From Streptomyces sp. MspMP-M5 (GTDB lineage Bacteria; Actinomycetota; Actinomycetes; Streptomycetales; Streptomycetaceae), in assembly GCF_000373585.1 (NCBI RefSeq), contig NZ_KB891896.1:272020-335875 (forward strand): a DNA stretch of 63,856 bases. Reading direction: 5' to 3'. This document shows, piece by piece, positions 37,513-45,146 of the stretch (positions are counted from its first letter, which is position 1; every line of letters starts with the position of its first letter). The notes below the pieces were generated by a model, which was not told where the DNA came from, made no database searches, and was given only the letters and a program-made list of their open reading frames with translations. Both the position numbers and the translations under genes were made by a program.

Positions 37513-37607
37513 TGCCCACCGCGCACCCCCGCCGCCGGATAGCGGCCGCACCGCCGCCGCGCTACGAGATACCCCCGACCGTCCCCCGCAAGGAGCTCCA
37601 CCCGTGA
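37512..37607 (+). CDS. 31-residue ORF coupled inside the condensin operon
   Basis: A tiny ORF encoding a basic, proline-rich peptide ending YEIPPTVPRKELHP. Its ATG shares a base with the preceding stop (TGATG at 37510-37514) and its stop overlaps the GTG of the MukE-like gene (GTGA at 37604-37607). A ribosome finishing the first gene would therefore pass through it to the next. The downstream gene's AAGGAG lies inside it. It may be a real subunit or only a coupling device. Codon choice is GC3-rich like the neighbours. Confidence 0.6.
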   Translation: MPTAHPRRRIAAAPPPRYEIPPTVPRKELHP

Positions 37608-38590
37608 CCCAGTACGACGCCGACGAGGCGCCGCGGCCCGAGCCGGCGCCGGGCAGCGGCGAGGCGGCCTGGGGCGCGCCCGCCGACGCCCCCGAGACGA
37701 CCGCGGTCGCGACGGCCGCTCCCGCCGCGGTCCCCGAGCTCTCGGCTCCGCTCGAGCAGGGGAGACCCCAATCCCCGGCCGACGCCGCCGACGCCGCGCG
37801 GCTGGTCGCCTTCGGCCTCCAGCCCAAGCTGCTGCCGGCCCGCGACGCCGCCTACGCCGACCTGCTCCGCCGGTATCGCGACGAACCCGCCTTCGCCCGG
37901 CTTGCCGACGCCGTCGCCTCGGGCCTCGGGCTGATCGTCCTGGAGGTCTCCACCCGCGCCGGGATGGCCGTCACCGCCGCCGAGGACTCCGTCTTCGCGG
38001 TCCGGATGGGCGACTACGCCCGCCGCGCCTCCGCCGACTCCGCCGACCGCTTCCTGCACGGCCTGGCCCATCTCGCCGTCGCCGCCATGTCCTTCCCCCG
38101 CCCCGAGGACCTCGCCGACGACGGCTACATCGGCCGGATCACCGTCAACGGCGTCGACGCCTTCGTCCGGCAGGCGTGCCGCCGCCTGGAGGAGCGCGCC
38201 GCGCAGGACGGCGAGAACACCGACCCGGTCACCGACGCCCCCGGCCTGGAGTCCGCCTGGCGGGTCTACGCGCGGCGCAGCGCCACCGGCGCCACCAAGG
38301 ACGCCCGGCGGCTGGCCGGTTCGACCACCGGCATCATCGCCAAGGCCGTCACCTTCCTCGTCGACTCCGGCTTCCTCCAGCGCACCGGCGACGACGCCGG
38401 CGGCGCCTACCGCACCACCGCCCGCTATCAGCTCCAGGTCCGCGACATGGCCGGCACCGCCGCCATGGCCGAGCTGCTGGAGCTGGGCATCGTGCCGGTC
38501 TCCGACGGCAGCGCCTCGCTGCTGCCCGGCGAGGAGTCCGACGACCTCGACCTGGTCGCCGAGGCCGGTCTGCCGTTCCACTCCGGCTGA
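37604..38590 (+). CDS. MukE/JetB-like winged-helix subunit
   Basis: Protein of 328 residues. The first ~60 are disordered (proline- and alanine-rich). The remainder is a winged-helix protein: SGLGLIVLEVSTRAGMAVTA, the DYARRASADSADRFLHGLAH segment, and TKDARRLAGSTTGIIAKAVT followed by FLVDSGFLQRTGDD, the typical second wing. Size and position between a kleisin-like and an SMC-like gene match MukE/JetB. Assignment rests on context and secondary-structure pattern more than on residue identity. GTG 37604 has AAGGAG eight to nine bases upstream. Confidence 0.7.
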   Translation: MTQYDADEAPRPEPAPGSGEAAWGAPADAPETTAVATAAPAAVPELSAPLEQGRPQSPADAADAARLVAFGLQPKLLPARDAAYADLLRRYRDEPAFARLADAVASGLGLIVLEVSTRAGMAVTAAEDSVFAVRMGDYARRASADSADRFLHGLAHLAVAAMSFPRPEDLADDGYIGRITVNGVDAFVRQACRRLEERAAQDGENTDPVTDAPGLESAWRVYARRSATGATKDARRLAGSTTGIIAKAVTFLVDSGFLQRTGDDAGGAYRTTARYQLQVRDMAGTAAMAELLELGIVPVSDGSASLLPGEESDDLDLVAEAGLPFHSG

Positions 38591-38648
38591 CCGCCCGCCG
38601 CCGCCCACCCCGACCACCGACCCACCCACACACCAACGAGAGTCCGCC

Positions 38649-41600
38649 ATGTACGAGCTGTCCCGGGTCCGCCTCTACTCCATCGGGCCCGCCGGTGCGC
38701 GCTACGCCGACACCGTCCTGGACCTGCGCGGGGTCGGCGCGCCGGTGCCGCAGCCGGCCCCCGCCCAGGCGGACTTCTTCGAGGACGAACCGGTCGGCCC
38801 GCCGCGCCGCCCGGCCCCCGCCGGCGTGCTCTTCCTGGAGAACGGCGGCGGCAAGTCCGTCCTGCTCAAGCTGATCTTCTCGGTCATGCTGCCGGGCCAC
38901 CGCAACACCCTCGGCGGCGCCAGCTCCGGCGTGCTCCGCAAGTTCCTGCTGGCCGACGACTGCGGCCATGTCGCCCTGGAATGGCAGCACGTCGTCACCG
39001 GCGAGTCCGTCGTGGTCGGCAAGGTCAGCGAGTGGCGCGGCCGCCAGGTCTCCAACGACCCCCGCAAGTTCGCCGAGGCGTGGTACAGCTTCCGGCCCGG
39101 CCCCGGGATGAGCCTGGACTCCCTCCCCGTCGCCGAGGCCACCCTCGTCCGCCCCCGGACGGAGCAGGGCGAGGGCGGCTCCGGCGCGCACGGCCGCCGC
39201 CGCACGATGAAGGGCTTCCGCGACGCCCTCACCGAGGCTGGCAAGAACTACCCCAACCTCGACGTGGTCTGGGAGGAGGTCCACGAGCGCTGGAACGAAC
39301 ACCTCGGCGACCTCGGCCTGGACCCCGAACTCTTCCGCTACCAGCGGGAGATGAACGCCGACGAGGGCGAGGCGGCCGGCCTCTTCGCGGTCAAGAACGA
39401 CTCCGACTTCACCGACCTGCTGCTGCGCGCGGTCACCGACACCCGCGACACCGACGGCCTCGCCGACCTCGTCCACGGCTTCGCCCACAAGCTCGGCCGC
39501 CGCGCCGAGCTGACCGCCGAACGCGACTTCACCGCCGGCTCGCTGGACCTGCTCTCGAAGATCGCCGAGGCCGCCGAGGCCCGCGACCGGGCCCGCGAGG
39601 TGCACGCCGCCGCCGAGCGCCGCACCCGCGGCCTGGCCCAGCGGCTGCACGCCCGCGGCACCGAGGAGCGCGGCCGGGCCGCCGAGCTGGCCGAGGCGGT
39701 CGCCGCGGCCGCGCACCGCGTCACCGACGCCGAGCGCGGCCGCGAGCGCCGCGCCCTGGTCTCCGCCGAACTCGCCTACCGCCACGCCTCGTTGGCGCTG
39801 ACCGCCGCCGAGAAGGGCGCCGCCGCCCAGCGCCGCGAGCTCAACGACGCCCGCACCCTGCACAGCGCCTGGCAGGCCGCCGAGACCGCGCTGCGGCACC
39901 GCGCCGCCGCCGACCGCTCCGCGCGGGTCGCCGCCGCCATCCGCGAGGCCGAGCGGGACGCCGCCCCGGCGCTGGCCGCCCGCGCCACCGCCGCCGCCGA
40001 CCTGGTGCGCGCCCTGCACAGCGCCGCCGAGGCCGGCGAACGCCTCGCCAACGAGGAGGAGGAGCGCTCCGCCGCCCTCCAGGAGGCCGGCGAGTCCGCG
40101 CACCGCGACGCCACCACCGCCGCCACCCACGCCCAGCGCGCCCGCAGCGAGGCCGACCACCTCAAGCAGCGGCTCGCCGAGGTCGCGGAGGAGACCGCCG
40201 AGGCGGTCCGGGCCGGCTGGCTCGACGACACCGCGCCGGACGCCGATCCGGCCCGCGCCGCACTCGCCGCCTCCGACGCCGAGAAGACCGCCGTCGAGGC
40301 GTGGGACGCGGCCCGCGAGGCCGCCCGGCAGGCCACCGACCGGGCCCGCGAGACCGCCGCAAGGCACTCCGCCGCCGAACTCGCCGCGGCCCGCGCCGAG
40401 GACGCCGCCCAGGCCGCCGAGCGCGCCCACGACGCCGAGCGCCGGGCCGCCGAGTCGATCGGCGCCGAGCAGCGGCTCGTCGAACTCCTCGGCCTCCCCG
40501 AGGCGTCGGCGATCGCCCTGCCCGGCCCCCGTACGGCCGACGGCGCCCCGGCCGCCGCCCCGCGCCGCCCCGCCGGCCCGCTCTCCGCCGAGGAGCTGGA
40601 CCGCAGCGCCGACGCCCTGCACGAGCTGCTGGAGGACGGCGTCGCGGCCGCCGAGCGCCAGCTGTTCGACCTGCGGACGGCCGCCGCCGACGACTCCCGG
40701 ATCCTGGGCGCGCTGGGCGACGGCGGCCTGCTGCCGCCCGGCCCCGACGTGCTGGCGGCGGTGGAGTATCTGGGCGAGCACGGCGTCCCCGCGCTGCCCG
40801 GCTGGCGCTATCTGGCCCAGTCCGTCGACCCCGCCGACCACGCCCGGGTGCTGGCCGCCCGCCCCGAGCTGGTCGACGGCGTGATCATCACCGATCCCGA
40901 CACCCACGCCCGGGCCCGCGAGGTCCTCGCCCAGGCCGCGCTGCTGCCCCGTTCCGCCGTCGCGGTGGGCACCGCCGCCGCGCTGCTCGCCCCCACCCCG
41001 GGCCCCGACGCGGACGACTCCGGTGTCTTTCTCGTCCCGCCGAATCCGGCCATGCACGACGAGTCCGCCGCCGACGAGGAGCGCCGCGCGCTGCGCGCCC
41101 GCGCCGCCGAGCGCGACGAGGAGATCCGGTCGCTGGCTGCCCGCCTCGCCGGGGACCGCGCGCTCGCCGCCCGGCTCGGCTCCTGGCGCGCCGGCTGCCC
41201 GGCCGGCCGGCTCACCGAGCTGGCCGAGGCCGCCCAGGCCGCCCGGGCCGCCGCCGAGGAGGCCGCCGCCGAGCTGACCGAGGCCCGTACGGCCCGCGCC
41301 GAGGCCGACGAGGTCGCCGGCGAGGCCACCCGGGTGCGTGACGAACGACAGGAGGCCGCGCAGCGCGCCCGGCGCGCCGCCGACCTGCTCGCCGGCCTCG
41401 CCCACCGGCTCCGCGAGCGCGCCGGCTGGCAGTCCAGGATGCGCGAACTCGCCGACGAGGCCGTGGAGTTCGAGGCCCGCGCCGAGGAGTGCGTGGATCG
41501 CGCCCGGGCCGCCGACGAGGACCGCCGGGCCGCCCAGCGGGCCGCCGACGACGCCCGCCGCACCGCCCGCGCGCTGCGCGCCGAGCGCTCCGAGATCGCC

Positions 41601-43322
41601 GGCGTCCCCGACGACCTCGGCGACGCCCCGGAGGACCCGGCCGCCTCGCTGCCCGCGCTCCGCGAGGCGTACCGCGCCGCCTCCCAGCTCTACGAGAAGG
41701 TCGGCGTCGGCGCCGACCTGCGCGCCGAGCAGGCCCGCGCCGAGAGCGACGAGTCCGCCGCCCTGGCCGAGCTGAACCGCCTCACCAACAAGGTCCGCAC
41801 CCGCGCCGAGCAGCTGCTGCAGAGCCCCGACGCGGCCGACGGCCCGTCCCGGCAGGCCGCCGCGGCCCGCGCCGAGTCGATGGTGCAGATGCTGGAGACC
41901 CGTGCTTCGGCCGCCAGCGAGCAGCTCGGCCGGCTGCGCGGCGAGGCGGAGCGGCTGGCGCCCACCGACGGTGAGGCGCACACCGAGCTGCCCGAGGAGC
42001 TGGTGCCCGCCGACGCCGACCGGGCCAAGGAGCTGTTGCGCACCGCCAACGCCGAACTGGCCACCGCCACCGAGGCCCTGGAGGCCGCCCGCACCGGGCA
42101 CGAGGAGCTGCTGCGCGCGCACCGTGCCGCCGAGGACGCGGCCGGCGGCTTCGACGAGACCGCCGCCCTGCTGCGCGATCTGCTGCGGGACCACCCGGAC
42201 GCCGAACGGGGGGCGGACGGCGAGGACGCGCCGATCGAGCCGTACGCCGGCGGCCTGGCCGAGGCCCGGCAGGCCGCCGCGGAGTCCCGCCGCTCGCTGC
42301 GCGGCTGCGCCGCCGACCTCTCCGCCGCCGAGTCCGCCGTCCGGGACGCCTCCGACGTCCTCGTCCGGCACGCCAACGCCACCCGCTACGAGCAGGTGCG
42401 CACCCCCGCCCGGCAGCAGATCCGCGAGCTGCCCGCCGCGGCGCTGCCGGACCACGCCGCCAAGTGGGCCGAGGCGTTCGCGCCCCGCCTGCGGGTGCTC
42501 ACCGACGAGCTGGCGCAGCTGGAGCGCAACCGCGACTCCATCGTCGACCGGCTCCGCGGGCTGGTGGAGTCCTCGCTGACGACGCTGCGCTCCGCCCAGC
42601 GGCTCTCCCGGTTGCCCGAGGGGCTGGGGGAGTGGTCCGGCCAGGAGTTCCTGCGGATCCGTTTCGAGGACCCCGATCAGGCCACGCTCACCGAGCGGCT
42701 CGGCGAGGTCATCGACGAGGCGACCAGCGCGGCGGTGCGGAAGAACAGCGATCTGCGGCGCGACGGGATGTCCCTGCTGCTGCGCGGGGTGCAGGCCGCG
42801 CTCCAGCCGCGCGGGGTGGCCGTGGAGATCCTCAAGCCGGACGCGGTGCTGCGCGCCGAGCGGGTCCCCGTCGGGCAGATGGGCGACGTCTTCTCCGGCG
42901 GCCAGCTGCTGACCGCCGCCATCGCCCTGTACTGCACGATGGCGGCGCTGCGCAGCAACGACCGGGGCCGCGACAAGCAGCGGCACGCCGGCACGCTGTT
43001 CCTCGACAACCCCATCGGCCGCGCCAACGCCACCTACCTGCTGGAGCTCCAGCGCGCCGTCGCCGACGCCCTGGGCGTCCAACTCCTCTACACCACCGGC
43101 CTGTTCGACACCACCGCGCTCGCGGAGTTCCCGCTGGTGATCCGGCTGCGCAACGACGCGGACCTGCGGGCGGGCCTGAAGTACATCAGCGTCGAGGAGC
43201 ATCTGCGCCCCGGCCTGCCGCAGCCGGACCCGTCCGGCGAGGCGGTGCACGGGCAGATCACCGCGACGCGGATGTACCGGCGCCCGGAGGAGCCGGCGGG
43301 GGCGGAGCCGGCCGGCGGCTGA
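38649..43322 (+). CDS. MukB/JetC-like SMC ATPase
   Basis: Protein of 1557 residues: an ATP-binding head, two long alanine/glutamate/arginine-rich coiled-coil arms around a central hinge-like globular part (~residues 670-830), and a C-terminal head half. The P-loop LENGGGKS (63-70) lacks the usual first glycine. The signature is FSGGQ at 1415-1419. Walker B is LFLDNPIGRAN with D1453 followed by N1454, where most SMC ATPases have glutamate. RYQREMN and AVKNDSDFTDLLLRAVTDTR follow the P-loop domain as in MukB-like proteins. It probably loads on or extrudes DNA. No JetD-type nuclease gene is adjacent. Confidence 0.85.
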   Translation: MYELSRVRLYSIGPAGARYADTVLDLRGVGAPVPQPAPAQADFFEDEPVGPPRRPAPAGVLFLENGGGKSVLLKLIFSVMLPGHRNTLGGASSGVLRKFLLADDCGHVALEWQHVVTGESVVVGKVSEWRGRQVSNDPRKFAEAWYSFRPGPGMSLDSLPVAEATLVRPRTEQGEGGSGAHGRRRTMKGFRDALTEAGKNYPNLDVVWEEVHERWNEHLGDLGLDPELFRYQREMNADEGEAAGLFAVKNDSDFTDLLLRAVTDTRDTDGLADLVHGFAHKLGRRAELTAERDFTAGSLDLLSKIAEAAEARDRAREVHAAAERRTRGLAQRLHARGTEERGRAAELAEAVAAAAHRVTDAERGRERRALVSAELAYRHASLALTAAEKGAAAQRRELNDARTLHSAWQAAETALRHRAAADRSARVAAAIREAERDAAPALAARATAAADLVRALHSAAEAGERLANEEEERSAALQEAGESAHRDATTAATHAQRARSEADHLKQRLAEVAEETAEAVRAGWLDDTAPDADPARAALAASDAEKTAVEAWDAAREAARQATDRARETAARHSAAELAAARAEDAAQAAERAHDAERRAAESIGAEQRLVELLGLPEASAIALPGPRTADGAPAAAPRRPAGPLSAEELDRSADALHELLEDGVAAAERQLFDLRTAAADDSRILGALGDGGLLPPGPDVLAAVEYLGEHGVPALPGWRYLAQSVDPADHARVLAARPELVDGVIITDPDTHARAREVLAQAALLPRSAVAVGTAAALLAPTPGPDADDSGVFLVPPNPAMHDESAADEERRALRARAAERDEEIRSLAARLAGDRALAARLGSWRAGCPAGRLTELAEAAQAARAAAEEAAAELTEARTARAEADEVAGEATRVRDERQEAAQRARRAADLLAGLAHRLRERAGWQSRMRELADEAVEFEARAEECVDRARAADEDRRAAQRAADDARRTARALRAERSEIAGVPDDLGDAPEDPAASLPALREAYRAASQLYEKVGVGADLRAEQARAESDESAALAELNRLTNKVRTRAEQLLQSPDAADGPSRQAAAARAESMVQMLETRASAASEQLGRLRGEAERLAPTDGEAHTELPEELVPADADRAKELLRTANAELATATEALEAARTGHEELLRAHRAAEDAAGGFDETAALLRDLLRDHPDAERGADGEDAPIEPYAGGLAEARQAAAESRRSLRGCAADLSAAESAVRDASDVLVRHANATRYEQVRTPARQQIRELPAAALPDHAAKWAEAFAPRLRVLTDELAQLERNRDSIVDRLRGLVESSLTTLRSAQRLSRLPEGLGEWSGQEFLRIRFEDPDQATLTERLGEVIDEATSAAVRKNSDLRRDGMSLLLRGVQAALQPRGVAVEILKPDAVLRAERVPVGQMGDVFSGGQLLTAAIALYCTMAALRSNDRGRDKQRHAGTLFLDNPIGRANATYLLELQRAVADALGVQLLYTTGLFDTTALAEFPLVIRLRNDADLRAGLKYISVEEHLRPGLPQPDPSGEAVHGQITATRMYRRPEEPAGAEPAGG

Positions 43323-43340
43323 GCGGGCCGTCCGGCCCGC
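43323..43340. terminator. hairpin between convergent condensin and IclR genes
   Basis: GCGGGCCG (43323-43330) pairs with CGGCCCGC (43333-43340), directly after the SMC stop and before the IclR gene end at 43377. Confidence 0.6.
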
Positions 43341-43376
43341 GCCGACCGCCCCACCGCACCGGCCGCCGCGCCGGGT

Positions 43377-44180
43377 TCAGCCGCCGTACCCCATGCGGCG
43401 GGACAGCTCGGCCGCGGCCTTCACCGCCGCCTTCGCCAGCTCCGGGAGGCGCTCCGGCGCCATCCGGTAGGCGGGCCCGGAGACCCCGATGGCCCCGATC
43501 ACCGTGCCGTCGTAGGAGCGCACCGGCGCCGCGACGGCGTTCAGCCCGGTCTCGAACTCCTCGGCGGTGCGGGCGAAGCCGTCCTCGCGGACGGCCGCCA
43601 GCTGCTCCCGCACGGCGGCCGGGGCGGTCAGCGTGCCGTCGGTGAAGCGCGGCAGCTTGCGGCCGAGCAGTGCCTCCCGGCGCTCCCGGGGCAGGTGGGC
43701 CAGCAGTACCTTGCCGCTGGCGGTGGCGTGCAGCGGGGTGCGGCGGCCCAGCCAGTTGAAGGCGGTGACCGCGGCGGAGCCCCGGGCCTGCATGATGTTG
43801 ACCGCGGCATCGCCGTCCAGCACCGCGATGTTGGCGGTCTCGCCGGTCTCGTCGGCCAGCGCCCGGCACACCGGCTGGCCCTCCTGCGAGATGTCCAGCC
43901 GGATCGCGGCCGCGCCGGCCAGCCGCAGCACCCCGGCGCCCAGGAAGTACTTGCCGCGGTCCTTCTCCTGCTCCACCAGACCGCGGCTCTCCAGCACGCC
44001 CAGGATCCGGAACGCCGTCGACTTGCGCACGCCCAGTTCGTCGGCGAGTTCGGTGACCCCGGCCTCGCCCAGCCGGGCCAGGCTCTCCAGTACGCTCACC
44101 GCGCGGTCCACGGACTGGACGGAACCCGCCCCGCGCCGCTCCTCGGCGGGCTCCGCCGCCGCGTCTGTCGTCTTCGCCAT
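43377..44180 (-). CDS. IclR-family transcriptional regulator
   Basis: Protein of 267 residues. The N-terminal winged helix (VQSVDRAVSVLESLARLGEA, then ELGVRKSTAFRILGVLESRG) is followed by the IclR effector domain (TPLHATASGKVLLAHLPRER, GLNAVAAPVRSYDGTVIGAI and GVSGPAYRM). ATG 44180 is chosen because GAGG and GAAGAG stand before it; an in-frame start at 44216 is possible. A perfect palindrome with 14-bp arms lies 93 bases upstream, probably its own operator. The effector and targets are unknown; neither flanking operon is an obvious catabolic target. Confidence 0.88.
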   Translation of the reverse strand: MAKTTDAAAEPAEERRGAGSVQSVDRAVSVLESLARLGEAGVTELADELGVRKSTAFRILGVLESRGLVEQEKDRGKYFLGAGVLRLAGAAAIRLDISQEGQPVCRALADETGETANIAVLDGDAAVNIMQARGSAAVTAFNWLGRRTPLHATASGKVLLAHLPRERREALLGRKLPRFTDGTLTAPAAVREQLAAVREDGFARTAEEFETGLNAVAAPVRSYDGTVIGAIGVSGPAYRMAPERLPELAKAAVKAAAELSRRMGYGG

Positions 44181-44272
44181 GGCTCTTCGCCTCACCGCCC
44201 GTTGCGTCGGGGGCACGTCCTGGGGGCGTTCTCCGGAAAGCCCTTGGCGGGGCGCTCCCCGGCTCGGATTCT

Positions 44273-44308
44273 GTTGCGCATCGTGCGATGCGATGCACGA
44301 TGCGCAAC
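44273..44308. promoter_or_regulatory. 36-bp palindrome, probable IclR operator
   Basis: GTTGCGCATCGTGC (44273-44286) and GCACGATGCGCAAC (44295-44308) are exact inverted copies separated by GATGCGAT. The site lies between the leftward membrane-protein gene (ends 44399) and the IclR start (44180). The inner part repeats GATGC/GCATC blocks, so several dimers could bind. Confidence 0.75.
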
Positions 44309-44398
44309 GTCATGATAGCGATCAGCGCACCGGCCGCCACGTCGAACGCCCGCTGCGCGCCGCGCCGTTCGGCCCGCGCACCGGCGCGCGCCCGCCCG

Positions 44399-44782
44399 TC
44401 AGGCCGCCGCGCGGTCCGTGCGCGCCGGCTCCTCCGGCGGCCGGCGCCGCTCCCGGCGGCGCGCCTCCCGGCGCTCCCGGCGCAACTCCCGGGCGGTACT
44501 GCTCGGTTCGGACCGCACCCCGTGTCGCTGCACCCAGACCTGGCGCGTCACCCAGACGTCCAGCACCGCCCAGGTGGCGACGACGGTGCTGGCGACCGTG
44601 CACAGCACCGCGGGGAAGGCGAACCAGGACCCCGCCAGGGTGCACAGGAAGGCCACCATGGCCTGGATCAGGGTGACCGCCACGATGATCACGGCGCGGA
44701 CCGCGGCCGTGCGGACCGGCTCGGCCATCCGGCGCCGGACCTTCGTCTCCTCCTGCCACAAGGGACGCCTGCCGCCGTCCAT
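44399..44782 (-). CDS. small two-helix membrane protein
   Basis: Protein of 127 residues with two transmembrane helices (AVIIVAVTLIQAMVAFLCTL and FPAVLCTVASTVVATWAVLD) and a long arginine/glutamate-rich cytoplasmic tail (RRERREARRRERRRPPEEPA). GGGGAG lies nine bases before the ATG at 44782; MAEPVRTAAVRAV inside could be a shorter start. No family is recognised beyond similar small actinobacterial membrane proteins. It lies upstream of the IclR gene in the same direction, but the operator between them suggests separate transcription. Confidence 0.75.
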   Translation of the reverse strand: MDGGRRPLWQEETKVRRRMAEPVRTAAVRAVIIVAVTLIQAMVAFLCTLAGSWFAFPAVLCTVASTVVATWAVLDVWVTRQVWVQRHGVRSEPSSTARELRRERREARRRERRRPPEEPARTDRAAA

Positions 44783-45146
44783 CGCGTCACACTCCCCGAC
44801 TCTCCCCGCGTCCCCGGCCTGTCCGACTCCTCGTCGGCTGCCCGGGTTTCACCGGATACATGCCACACGGGAGGGGCTCCTGTCCACCCCGCATCCGTCT
44901 CCGGTGCCACACAACGAGGTGCGCCGAAGCACCCGCAGCGGGCCGGCCGCCCGCGCGCCCCCGGGTGGCCATAGCCACACTCGCCCGCCGGCCGTCCGGG
45001 CATCGCCGGACATCTCATGACGATCCCGCCCCGCCGGCGTCGCTCGCCGCGCCGCCGGGCCTCGGCTCGTTCCCCCGACAGTAGTAGGCTCGCGCCGCTG
45101 TTGACGGAACACCAACCCCGCACGCCGGGGCGACGTAGGGGAGGCC
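44783..45146. other. 364-base divergent intergenic region before the conservon
   Basis: It must contain promoters for the leftward membrane protein and the rightward conservon. TAGGCT at 45088 preceded by CAGTAG is a plausible -10 for cvnA, without a good -35; TTGACG at 45103 has no -10 in range. GGGGAGG just before 45147 is the cvnA ribosome site. No gene is supported here. Confidence 0.4.

Noticed and set aside
38349..43250. Open frame of over 1600 codons on the minus strand opposite the SMC gene
   Set aside because: Glycine/leucine/valine-rich translation arises from the complement of alanine/glutamate/arginine coiled-coil codons in GC-rich DNA; no ribosome site or domain, and the plus-strand gene has clear ATPase motifs.
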